NCBI GenBank assembly: GCA_016219165.1
Contig: JACRCB010000143.1
Coordinates: forward strand, 1-6,177
Source: Deltaproteobacteria bacterium
GTDB taxonomy: Bacteria; Desulfobacterota; GWC2-55-46; DRQE01
Direction: 5' to 3'
DNA length: 6,177 bases
Part shown: one piece after another, positions 1-5,426 of the stretch
Layout: each line of letters begins with the position of its first letter
Numbering within the stretch: the stretch's first letter is position 1
The notes under the pieces: generated by a model
What the model was told of the DNA's origin: nothing
The model's database searches: none
What the model saw: only the letters and a program-made list of their open reading frames with translations
Made by a program: the position numbers and the translations under genes

Positions 1-223
1 CCGCCACGGTGCGGACGTAGGTCTGTACGAGGAAAAGAGAGATAACGCTCATGGCAAAAGCCGCCTTCAACGGAAGAGGAGCGGGGTACCCATCCGCGGG
101 ATGGGTCGGGTGTATTATTTTTTTTATCGCCTGTAGAAAACTGGATGAACCTTGAGGAAAAAGATAGGGCATGGAGGAGGAAAGAAATCTTAAAAACCTC
201 TCCATGGAGGGAAACCGGTGCAT
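1..223 (-). CDS. Unrecognised protein, N-terminal part, runs off the left edge
   Basis: A minus-strand frame is open from an in-frame stop just upstream of 223 to the window edge, 74 codons with no stop. In-frame ATGs lie at 223, 205, 172 and 52, and none has a convincing Shine-Dalgarno; the ATG at 52 has a weak GAAGG about 11 nt upstream. The start at 223 is chosen because a good promoter (258 to 230) predicts transcription beginning almost exactly there, so the mRNA could be leaderless. The product has a Pro/Ser-rich N-terminal part, then Lys followed by a hydrophobic stretch (about residues 54-70, AAFAMSVISLFLVQTYV) that could be a membrane helix or signal anchor. A run of eight A residues (125 to 118 on this strand) lies in the frame and would be slippage-prone if the long form is real. 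I recognise no family. The divergent promoter supports a real gene; the exact start is uncertain. Confidence 0.4.
   Translation of the reverse strand, partial: MHRFPSMERFLRFLSSSMPYLFPQGSSSFLQAIKKIIHPTHPADGYPAPLPLKAAFAMSVISLFLVQTYVRTVA
88..106. repeat. Inverted repeat followed by a T8 run
   Basis: ACCCATCC (88-95) and GGATGGGT (99-106) form a perfect 8-bp stem with a 3-nt loop. Eight T residues follow on the plus strand at 118-125, 11 nt after the stem. This is too far for a canonical intrinsic terminator, and the hairpin lies inside the leftward reading frame, so a terminator role is only a possibility for a plus-strand transcript entering from the left. Confidence 0.25.
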
Positions 224-442
224 ATGCGGAATTTAACATTTCCCGTTGTCCGCGTCAATTCCTTTTGTCCAATTTTGTCCCGGGGGGGTTTTTCGAAAAG
301 GTTGCCGGGGGTGGGTGATGGGGAAGTTTTGAGGTTATTTCGTCTTCGGCCCGTAACCACGACATCTCAGGACCCGATTCAAAAAACCTTCAGCCCTTAT
401 ATGCCGCGGGAGAAATGTGTTGAAACCAAGACCCTCTTATAA
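218..442 (+). CDS. Doubtful small ORF, 74 residues
   Basis: A GTG-started frame of 74 codons lies between the divergent promoters. In its favour, GGAGGG (206-211) sits 6 nt before the GTG, a good ribosome-binding spacing. Against it, the product is Arg-, Pro-, Ser- and Thr-rich with no domain or membrane segment I recognise, third-position GC is about one half with no clear coding bias, its 5' part covers the leftward promoter and GGACAA repeats, and its end covers the -35 of the tatA promoter. More likely non-coding intergenic sequence; listed because the ribosome-binding site is good. Confidence 0.18.
   Translation: MHMRNLTFPVVRVNSFCPILSRGGFSKRLPGVGDGEVLRLFRLRPVTTTSQDPIQKTFSPYMPREKCVETKTLL
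230..258 (-). promoter_or_regulatory. Sigma70-type promoter for the leftward gene, with GGACAA repeats
   Basis: On the minus strand TTGACG (258 to 253) is followed after 17 nt by TAAATT (235 to 230), with a TG one base before the -10 hexamer (extended -10). The predicted start of transcription is about 223, which is also the A of an in-frame ATG. GGACAAAA occurs twice immediately upstream of the -35 (280 to 273 and 270 to 263), and a third GGACAA starts at 251 between the hexamers. This spacing suggests a regulator site, but no regulator is identified. Confidence 0.5.
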
Positions 443-449
443 TTATAAT
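420..449 (+). promoter_or_regulatory. Promoter for tatA-tatC
   Basis: TTGAAA (420-425) and a perfect TATAAT (444-449) are separated by 18 nt. A second TATAAT at 438-443 overlaps the region but would leave only 12 nt to this -35. Transcription should start near 456, giving a leader of about 25 nt that contains GAGG (470-473) 7 nt before the tatA GTG. Confidence 0.7.
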
Positions 450-480
450 ATGATATGCGTTACCTTTTTGAGGACTCTGC

Positions 481-672
481 GTGGGCGTAGGGTTCGGCGA
501 GATACTGATAATAATCGTTATTGCCCTTATCTTTCTCAGTCCGGATAAGATACCCGAGGTTGTCCACTCCCTGGGCAAGGCGTTCAATGATATTAAGAAG
601 GTGGGCCGGGAATTCAAGGCCGTCATTTTAGAAGAAGTCAAAAAAGAGAAAGAAGAGAAGAAAGAACCGTAA
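481..672 (+). CDS. tatA: Twin-arginine translocase subunit TatA/TatB family
   Basis: A small subunit of the Sec-independent Tat pathway, which exports folded proteins with twin-arginine signals across the inner membrane. The 63-residue product has the family layout: a very short N-terminus, one membrane helix (about residues 6-20), the hinge SPDKIPE (20-26), an amphipathic helix with LGKAF (31-35), and a Lys/Glu-rich cytoplasmic tail. Length is short for the family (usually 60-100). An acidic residue early in the helix (E7) and the SPDKIPE hinge recall TatB, whereas the small size fits TatA; with only one such gene next to tatC, it may serve both roles as in minimal Tat systems. Start is GTG, fixed by GAGG 7 nt upstream. 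tatC follows after 188 nt on the same strand. Confidence 0.93.
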   Translation: MGVGFGEILIIIVIALIFLSPDKIPEVVHSLGKAFNDIKKVGREFKAVILEEVKKEKEEKKEP

Positions 673-860
673 CCGGGCCGTCGGGGAGGTGTTTCGGCAG
701 GGAACCATTTTACAAAGTTTCCCTCTTAAACTTCCTCTCTCCGGAAACTTCAGGTTTTTCCCCAGCACCACTCTGGACACAAAAGTTTTGAATGTTATAG
801 AGGTGGTGCTGTCCAGAGTGGTGCTGGGCAGGTACTCCATTCAACAACCTTTTTGAGCGG
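673..860 (+). other. tatA-tatC intercistronic spacer
   Basis: This 188-nt gap is unusually long for an operon spacer. Its second half is occupied by a 69-bp palindromic repeat (761-829); the first part holds a weak GGGAA/TTCCC hairpin (about 699-725) and no credible ORF. No new promoter is obvious before tatC, so co-transcription from the tatA promoter is likely. The large hairpin could act as an mRNA-stability or partial-termination element between the two cistrons (inference). Confidence 0.55.
761..829 (+). repeat. 69-bp palindromic repeat element, copy 1
   Basis: Arms CCCAGCACCACTCTGGACA (761-779) and TGTCCAGAGTGGTGCTGGG (810-828) are perfect 19-nt inverted repeats around a 30-nt loop. 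Part of the arm is repeated directly: GTGGTGCTG occurs at 803-811 and 818-826. The reverse complement matches 5307-5375 at 64 of 69 positions. No transposase is encoded and no target-site duplication is visible. It resembles a MITE or REP-like element, but it does not match a named family I know. Confidence 0.85.
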
Positions 861-1634
861 ATGGGCGAAAACTTGAACGAAATGCCCCTTGTCGGGCACC
901 TAAGGGAACTGAAGCAGAGGCTCATAAAATCGCTTCTTGCCGTAGGGGTTGCCTTTATATTTACCTATACGTGGTCCGAGGGGCTCTACAATGTCCTTAC
1001 GAAGCCTCTTTTTGCAGTTTTGCCGGCCGACGCGAAATATATTATATTTACGGGGCTGGGGGAGCCTTTCTTCATATACCTCGAGGCAGGGATTGCGGGC
1101 GCGGTCATTGCGGCAAGCCCGTTTCTGCTTTACCAGATGTGGGCGTTTATCGCCCCCGGACTCCACGCAAACGAAAGGCGCTGGTTTATTTCGCTTCTTG
1201 CCGGGTCGTTTCTCCTCTTCTGGGCAGGGGTTTTATTCGCCTACTTTATTGTCTTTCCCTTCGCCTTCAGGTATCTTATGGGTTTTTCCGGCCCGGGGCT
1301 CAGGCCATACATCTCGATGGGCTTATATTTCTCCTCCTCGGTAAAGATGCTCCTTGCCTTCGGGGCGATATTCCAGCTGCCGCTTCTGATGCTCGTTGTT
1401 TCGAGTATAGGGCTTATTTCGGCCAGGACACTCGCCCTTTACTGGCGGTATGCGGTGGTCCTGTGTTTTATCATAGGCGCAATCTTAACCCCCCCGGACG
1501 TCTTCAGCCAGATACTTATGTCCGTGCCGCTCGTCATCCTCTACGGGCTCGGCGTTTTTCTGGCGTTTGTTTTTGGGAAGAAGAAAGAAGAGGAGGCAGG
1601 GACGTCCGGGCTCAAGGAGGGTAAATCCTTGTGA
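861..1634 (+). CDS. tatC: Twin-arginine translocase subunit TatC
   Basis: TatC is the multi-spanning inner-membrane core that recognises twin-arginine signal peptides and nucleates the Tat pore with TatA/TatB. The 257-residue product has the usual length and six membrane segments (about 21-38, 73-90, 108-136, 156-183, 196-210, 214-238). Diagnostic stretches are the N-terminal HLRELKQRLI (13-22), GEPFFIYLEAGI (67-78), SPFLLYQMWAFIAPGL (86-101) followed by NERR (104-107, the conserved Glu before the third helix), and the TPPD loop (210-213) before helix six. The tail is Lys/Glu-rich. The ATG at 861 has only a weak GAGCGG directly before it; the ATG at 882 (residue 8) would also give a complete TatC. 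The 69-bp repeat ends 31 nt upstream. Its 3' end overlaps the convergent NYN gene by 23 nt. Confidence 0.97.
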   Translation: MGENLNEMPLVGHLRELKQRLIKSLLAVGVAFIFTYTWSEGLYNVLTKPLFAVLPADAKYIIFTGLGEPFFIYLEAGIAGAVIAASPFLLYQMWAFIAPGLHANERRWFISLLAGSFLLFWAGVLFAYFIVFPFAFRYLMGFSGPGLRPYISMGLYFSSSVKMLLAFGAIFQLPLLMLVVSSIGLISARTLALYWRYAVVLCFIIGAILTPPDVFSQILMSVPLVILYGLGVFLAFVFGKKKEEEAGTSGLKEGKSL

Positions 1635-2436
1635 TATTCGAGGCCCCAAGCCCCTTTTCCCCCTTTACAACGTCGAATTCGAAGATGTATTCCCTGCTCG
1701 GGAGTTGAGCGATGTCTATCGAGGGGTTGAAGTTTGATTCATGGGCAAAGGCCGTTTTATAAGGCGAGTCTTCCCTTCGCGTGTCCGTTATCCACAGCCC
1801 CGGCCCTATGTGGTCGAGAAAACGCACGAAACCGTAGTTTTTGGACCGGTTGTAACTGTAGCATATCCCCCGCGCCCTTCCTCCGACCTCTCCCCATTTT
1901 TTGCCGTCCACCCCTTCTATGGGCAGTAAGTTCGGGATGAGGTAGCCTGACATGAAAAGGTCCGCCTCCCTCTTGAGGAGACTTGCTATGTTCTGGAAGG
2001 CGACGGCCTCTACCCTGCAGCCCCGGTTCTGAAGCGCCCTTACAACCTGCACAAAATCCCCGTCCCCAGTGGCAAGGAGAACCCTGTCGAGGTTTTCGGA
2101 CTGAAGGAGGGCGTCCACCGCCATGTCGAGGTCCGCGTTGGCCTTCCCGTAGCGGCCGCCGCCCTCGTCCATGTACCATGTGACGACTTTTTCTATCACC
2201 TTAAAGCCGAAGTCCCTCAGGGTAGAGTAGAAATTAAGCGTCCTTTCTTTATAGTCGCGGTCGGTCCTCGAACGTTCCTCGTCGTATGCCACATAAGCGT
2301 TGAGCCGTATCGGGTCCCCGCTCTCACGGCACGCAAAATCCCGAAGGCAATCGAACCGCATACCGTAGCCGCCGTTACGGGTTATGTTGGAGACGTCTAC
2401 GTAAAGCCCCACTTTTTGGGATTTTTCCTTTGTCAC
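1612..2436 (-). CDS. NYN-domain (LabA-like, DUF88) protein with C-terminal cold-shock-like domain
   Basis: A predicted cytoplasmic RNA-processing protein of 274 residues. The N-terminal NYN domain (about 8-165, PIN-like fold) shows the expected acidic centre: D14 and N17 in VDVSN, D102 and D104 in ADLDMAVD, and D125/D127 in ATGDGDF. Such residues bind Mg in PIN/NYN ribonucleases. The C-terminal part (about 186-272) reads as a divergent cold-shock nucleic-acid-binding domain: GICYSYNRSKNYGFVRF (190-206, RNP1-like), AFAHESNF (229-236, RNP2-like) and FEFDVVKGEKG (252-262). This suggests a nuclease with its own RNA-binding module; the substrate is unknown. Start is GTG with GAGGG about 5 nt before it, and an in-frame TGA closes the frame upstream, so this start is secure. 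It lies 143 nt downstream of gyrB on the same strand and may be co-transcribed. Confidence 0.9.
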   Translation of the reverse strand: MTKEKSQKVGLYVDVSNITRNGGYGMRFDCLRDFACRESGDPIRLNAYVAYDEERSRTDRDYKERTLNFYSTLRDFGFKVIEKVVTWYMDEGGGRYGKANADLDMAVDALLQSENLDRVLLATGDGDFVQVVRALQNRGCRVEAVAFQNIASLLKREADLFMSGYLIPNLLPIEGVDGKKWGEVGGRARGICYSYNRSKNYGFVRFLDHIGPGLWITDTRREDSPYKTAFAHESNFNPSIDIAQLPSREYIFEFDVVKGEKGLGASNITRIYPP

Positions 2437-2479
2437 CGTACCCTCGTCATCTGACCATCATCCCTAACTCGAACCCGAC

Positions 2480-2496
2480 CACCCTTCGGAAGGGTG
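2480..2496. repeat. Hairpin between gyrB and the NYN gene
   Basis: CACCCTT (2480-2486) and AAGGGTG (2490-2496) form a perfect 7-bp stem with a CGG loop. No T-run follows on either strand, so it is not a standard intrinsic terminator; it could be a weak attenuator or mRNA-end stabiliser between gyrB and the downstream NYN gene. A smaller GAATG/CATTC inverted repeat lies at 2516-2532. I find no convincing promoter for the NYN gene in this 143-nt gap. Confidence 0.4.
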
Positions 2497-2579
2497 CCCG
2501 CGCATGGGAAGAGAGAATGTTCGGATTCATTCAAGCGGTTTACCTCTGGCCAAGAATATATCTTTTATACAGCACCCGA

Positions 2580-5030
2580 TTAAATATCGAGGTTTGCGGC
2601 CTCGAGGGCGTGTTTCTCGATAAAGTCACGTCTGGGCTCCACCTGGTCGCCCATAAGGGTGGTGAATATATTTTCGGCCTCGACGGTATCCTCTACGGTC
2701 ACTTTCCTCATCACCCTCTTTTCCGGATTCATGGTGGTCTCCCACAACTGCTCCGGGTTCATCTCCCCGAGGCCTTTGTATCTCTGTATCGTAAGGCCTT
2801 TCTTCCCCATTGTAAGGATAGAGTCCGTAAGTTCATCGAAGGTCCGGGCCTCCGAGGAAAGAAGGCCGTTGAGGCTCATGGTAAAAGGGGGAAGCCCGTA
2901 TGATGAGAGTTCTGCGCCCATACCCTTAAGTTCCACGAACTCGGGGGAACTTACAAATTCCTTGTCTATCGTCGTTTCTACGGTGGAGCCGTTTTTCTTC
3001 GAGGTGCACCTTATGGTGAAACCCCCCTCTTCCACATCTTTCTCCATGCTGAACCCGACCGGCATAATCTCCGGATGGAAGGCCTTTATGTAGGTTCTGG
3101 CGTTATCGAAGAGTTTTTTAAGTGCCTTTTCGTCTTTTAACCTCTCGACCGCGAAGTTTTCCTCGAGGGCGAGGATTTCCACTATGTGTTTGTCTTTCTT
3201 AAGCCTCCCGAGCCTCTCCAGCATCCGCCCGAACTTCGAGACCTTTTTGAGAAGACCTACGAGGGAAGGGCCCTTTATCTGCCCCTTTTTGTTCTTCGGT
3301 GTTATCACGAGTTCGTCTTTAAGGCTTTCGAGTATGAAGTTCTCCATGGCGGGGTCGTCTTTCAGGTACCTCTCCTCTTTGCCTTTTTTCACCTTGTAAA
3401 GCGGCGGCTGGGCTATATAGAGATGCCCCCTTTCGGCAAGGAACGGTATCTGGCGGTAGAAAAACGTAAGGAGAAGCGTTCTTATGTGGGAGCCGTCAAC
3501 GTCCGCATCCGTCATTATTATGACTCTGTTGTAGCGGAGTTTAGAGGGGTCCTGTTCTTCCTTCCCGACCCCGCATCCAATGGCCGTAATCATCGCCCTG
3601 ATTTCCTCGTTTTCGAGCATCTTGTCGAACCGGGCCTTTTCGACGTTGAGGATCTTGCCCTTAAGGGGCAATATGGCCTGGAATCTGCGGTCCCTTCCCT
3701 GTTTTGCGCTTCCGCCGGCGCTGTCGCCCTCGACTATGAAGAGTTCGCATAGAAGGGGGTTTGTTTCCTGGCAGTCCGCAAGTTTTCCGGGAAGGGCCGC
3801 GCCGTCGAGCGCGCCTTTCCTTCTTATAAGTTCCTTTGCCTTCCTTGCGGCAAGGCGGGCCCGCGCGCTTTCCAGAGATTTCTGGATAATCTTCTTTGCC
3901 ACCGCGGGATTTTCTTCGAGATAGGCGGCGAGTTTTTCATTGACAAGGGATTTCACGTACCCCTCGACATCGGAATTCCCGAGCTTTGTCTTGGTCTGCC
4001 CCTCAAACTGGGGGTTCGTGAGTTTTATGCTTATAACCGCGGTGAGACCCTCCCTTACGTCTTCGCCCTCCAGGGACTCCTTCATGTCCTTCATAATATT
4101 TTTTCCGGAGGCGTAGCTGTTGAGCGTTCTGGTGAGCGCGGATTTGAACCCGGTAAGATGGGTTCCCCCCTCGGTTGTGCTTATATTGTTCGCAAAGGAG
4201 AATATGTTCTCGGAATAGCCGTCATTCCACTGGAGGGCTATCTCAAGACCCATCTCTTCTTTTTCGCCCGAGAGGTATACTACACCCGGATGGATGGGGG
4301 TTTTGGCCTTATTCAGGTGTTCTACGAAACTTACTATGCCGCCTTCGTACTGGAACTGGTGGCTCTTTCCGTTCCTTTCGTCCGTTATCGCTATCCTTAC
4401 CCCGGCATTGAGGAAAGAGAGTTCCCTGAGCCTGTGGCTCAATGTGTCGAAACTGAAGGCCGTGTCTTCGAATATCTGGGCGTCCGGCTTGAAGGTTACC
4501 GTGGTGCCGGTCTTTTTTGTCTTTCCTATTGTCTTAAGCTGGGTTACGGGTTTGCCGCGTTTGTAGCTCTGCTGGTAGACGTTCCCTTCCCTTCTTATCT
4601 CGACGTTGAGCCATTCGGAGAGGAAGTTTACAACCGTAACCCCCACCCCGTGGAGCCCGCCCGAGACCTTGTAGGCCTTTTGCTCGAATTTCCCACCGGC
4701 GTGGAGTTCCGTAAGCACCACCTCGATCGTCGGCTTTTTCTTTTCTGGATGGATTTCCGCGGGTATGCCCCTTCCGTCGTCGATTACGGTTACGGAGTCG
4801 TCCTCATGTATCACGACGTCTATGTTCTTGCAGTAACCCGCCAGCGCCTCGTCAACGGAGTTGTCCACCACCTCGTAGACAAGATGGTGGAGTCCGGCGG
4901 GGCCGGTTGAACCTATGTACATGGCGGGTCTTTTCCTTACCGCTTCAAGTCCTTCGAGCACCTTGATGGATTCGGCGTCATACTTCTCCGGTTCTTGCAC
5001 GTTTCTGGTCTTTGTTTTTTCTTTTTCCAA
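2580..5030 (-). CDS. gyrB: DNA gyrase subunit B
   Basis: ATPase subunit of gyrase, which with GyrA introduces negative supercoils. The 816-residue product is complete. The GHKL ATPase domain (about 20-230) has DNSVDEA (56-62), DDGRGIP (84-90), HAGGKF (110-115) and GGLHGVG (124-130); the transducer carries the ATP-contacting QTKTK (345-349). The TOPRIM domain has EGDSAGG (434-440), PLKGKILNVEKAR (455-467) and TDADVDGSHIR (507-517). A 170-190-residue insertion (about 555-735), as in Proteobacterial GyrB, precedes QRYKGLGEMN (749-758) and QLWETTM (761-767). These features mark GyrB rather than ParE. The start is TTG at 5030 with GAGGG 3-4 nt before it, and an in-frame TGA three codons upstream excludes anything longer; a GTG at residue 11 is the alternative. 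It is divergent from the YkuK-family gene, with no gyrA, recF or dnaN adjacent. Confidence 0.98.
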   Translation of the reverse strand: MEKEKTKTRNVQEPEKYDAESIKVLEGLEAVRKRPAMYIGSTGPAGLHHLVYEVVDNSVDEALAGYCKNIDVVIHEDDSVTVIDDGRGIPAEIHPEKKKPTIEVVLTELHAGGKFEQKAYKVSGGLHGVGVTVVNFLSEWLNVEIRREGNVYQQSYKRGKPVTQLKTIGKTKKTGTTVTFKPDAQIFEDTAFSFDTLSHRLRELSFLNAGVRIAITDERNGKSHQFQYEGGIVSFVEHLNKAKTPIHPGVVYLSGEKEEMGLEIALQWNDGYSENIFSFANNISTTEGGTHLTGFKSALTRTLNSYASGKNIMKDMKESLEGEDVREGLTAVISIKLTNPQFEGQTKTKLGNSDVEGYVKSLVNEKLAAYLEENPAVAKKIIQKSLESARARLAARKAKELIRRKGALDGAALPGKLADCQETNPLLCELFIVEGDSAGGSAKQGRDRRFQAILPLKGKILNVEKARFDKMLENEEIRAMITAIGCGVGKEEQDPSKLRYNRVIIMTDADVDGSHIRTLLLTFFYRQIPFLAERGHLYIAQPPLYKVKKGKEERYLKDDPAMENFILESLKDELVITPKNKKGQIKGPSLVGLLKKVSKFGRMLERLGRLKKDKHIVEILALEENFAVERLKDEKALKKLFDNARTYIKAFHPEIMPVGFSMEKDVEEGGFTIRCTSKKNGSTVETTIDKEFVSSPEFVELKGMGAELSSYGLPPFTMSLNGLLSSEARTFDELTDSILTMGKKGLTIQRYKGLGEMNPEQLWETTMNPEKRVMRKVTVEDTVEAENIFTTLMGDQVEPRRDFIEKHALEAANLDI

Positions 5031-5062
5031 TGTCCCTCAGGCCCTTTCTTTCAGAGATTTTA

Positions 5063-5098
5063 TTTATAGATAGTAACACAAGGGCTCTAAGAATGCCA
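5063..5098 (-). promoter_or_regulatory. Probable gyrB promoter
   Basis: On the minus strand an extended -10, TGTTACTAT (5078 to 5070), lies about 40 nt before the TTG start; the matching -35 position is a poor TGGCAT (5098 to 5093). An alternative -10 is TATAAA (5068 to 5063) with TTCTTA (5093 to 5088) 19 nt upstream. Either would give a short AT-rich leader of roughly 25-35 nt. The assignment between the two is open. Confidence 0.35.
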
Positions 5099-5134
5099 TA
5101 AAAAAATAAACGCCAACCCTCTGATTTTTAAGGA

Positions 5135-5156
5135 TTATTCGATTAGGCCCGAATAA
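5135..5156. repeat. Short inverted repeat upstream of gyrB
   Basis: TTATTCG (5135-5141) and CGAATAA (5150-5156) are perfect 7-nt inverted arms with an 8-nt spacer. The arrangement fits a dimeric-regulator operator or a small hairpin. It lies about 70-90 nt upstream of the likely gyrB start of transcription. No regulator can be named. Confidence 0.3.
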
Positions 5157-5306
5157 CGCCCTTTTGCCTGAAGGGTTCCGTATCCGGTAATGTCATATGG
5201 CGGATAATGGAATTTCAGGATGCGGTTAACGCCTGCGTAAAGGAGGGGCGCTACTCTTATATTTCTTTTTTCTGTTTTTAAAATTTCTGTCTTTAACGGG
5301 GTGCCC

Positions 5307-5375
5307 GCCCAGCACCACTCTGGACAGCACCACCCCTATAACATTCAAGACCTTTATGTCCAGAGTGGTGCCGGG
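5307..5375 (-). repeat. 69-bp palindromic repeat element, copy 2 (inverted relative to copy 1)
   Basis: Arms at 5308-5326 and 5357-5375 are 19-nt inverted repeats with a single mismatch (A5311 against C5372), which becomes a G-U pair if the minus strand is transcribed. The internal direct repeat CAGCACCAC occurs at 5310-5318 and 5325-5333. Relative to the reverse complement of copy 1, five of 69 positions differ, four substitutions in the loop or spacer and one in an arm. TGCCC (5302-5306) and GGGCA (5374-5378) could lengthen the stem locally. It ends 22 nt before the -35 of the rightward promoter. Confidence 0.85.
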
Positions 5376-5397
5376 GCATAGAAGATGCTGATTTTCC

Positions 5398-5426
5398 TTG
5401 TTTTTCTAAACATCCTGTAGTAGAAT
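5398..5426 (+). promoter_or_regulatory. Promoter of the YkuK-family gene, near-leaderless
   Basis: TTGTTT (5398-5403) and TAGAAT (5421-5426) are separated by 17 nt. Only 9 nt lie between the -10 and the ATG at 5436, so transcription should start within about 0-3 nt of the start codon. No Shine-Dalgarno is present before the ATG, which fits a leaderless mRNA. Confidence 0.6.

Larger units (their letters stand above)
224..480. other. Regulatory region between the divergent leftward gene and tatA
   Basis: Apart from the doubtful 74-residue ORF, this stretch holds control signals: the leftward promoter (258 to 230), tandem GGACAAAA copies read leftward (280 to 263), a short palindrome TTTTCGAAAA (290-299), and the tatA promoter at the right end. 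No RNA gene or mobile element is recognisable. The AT-rich part is confined to about 437-455, around the tatA -10. Confidence 0.5.

Noticed and set aside
251..262. Resemblance of GCGTCAATTCCT to a conserved 16S rRNA segment
   Set aside because: The match is only a dozen bases, the flanks differ, and it forms the -35 region of the leftward promoter; no rRNA is present.
455..490. 11-codon upstream frame overlapping the tatA start
   Set aside because: Transcription from the TATAAT at 444-449 would start at about this ATG and it has no ribosome-binding site, so a regulatory uORF is unsupported.
761..829. Repeat copy 1 as an intrinsic terminator of tatA
   Set aside because: No T-run follows the stem, and a second, promoter-upstream copy exists elsewhere, so a dispersed repeat explains it better.
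751..833. CAGGT on both sides of repeat copy 1 as a target-site duplication
   Set aside because: The left CAGGT (751-755) is not adjacent to the element and the right one (829-833) overlaps its last base; copy 2 shows nothing comparable.
971..1624. 217-codon open frame overlapping tatC in another frame
   Set aside because: It is Arg/Gly/Pro-rich, has no recognisable motif and lies wholly inside a full-length tatC with all six membrane segments; it is a shadow of tatC codon use.
1614..1708. AAGGAGG followed 10 nt later by GTG and a 25-codon frame after tatC
   Set aside because: The motif encodes the last residues of TatC, and the frame is antisense to the NYN gene's conserved C-terminus; the match is probably chance.
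2430..2903. 157-codon plus-strand frame over the 3' end of gyrB
   Set aside because: Most of it is antisense to conserved gyrB codons, and it has no recognisable domain.
4158..4910. 250-codon antisense frame opposite the gyrB ATPase region
   Set aside because: It is explained by the codon bias of gyrB on the other strand; no ribosome-binding site or protein family is evident.
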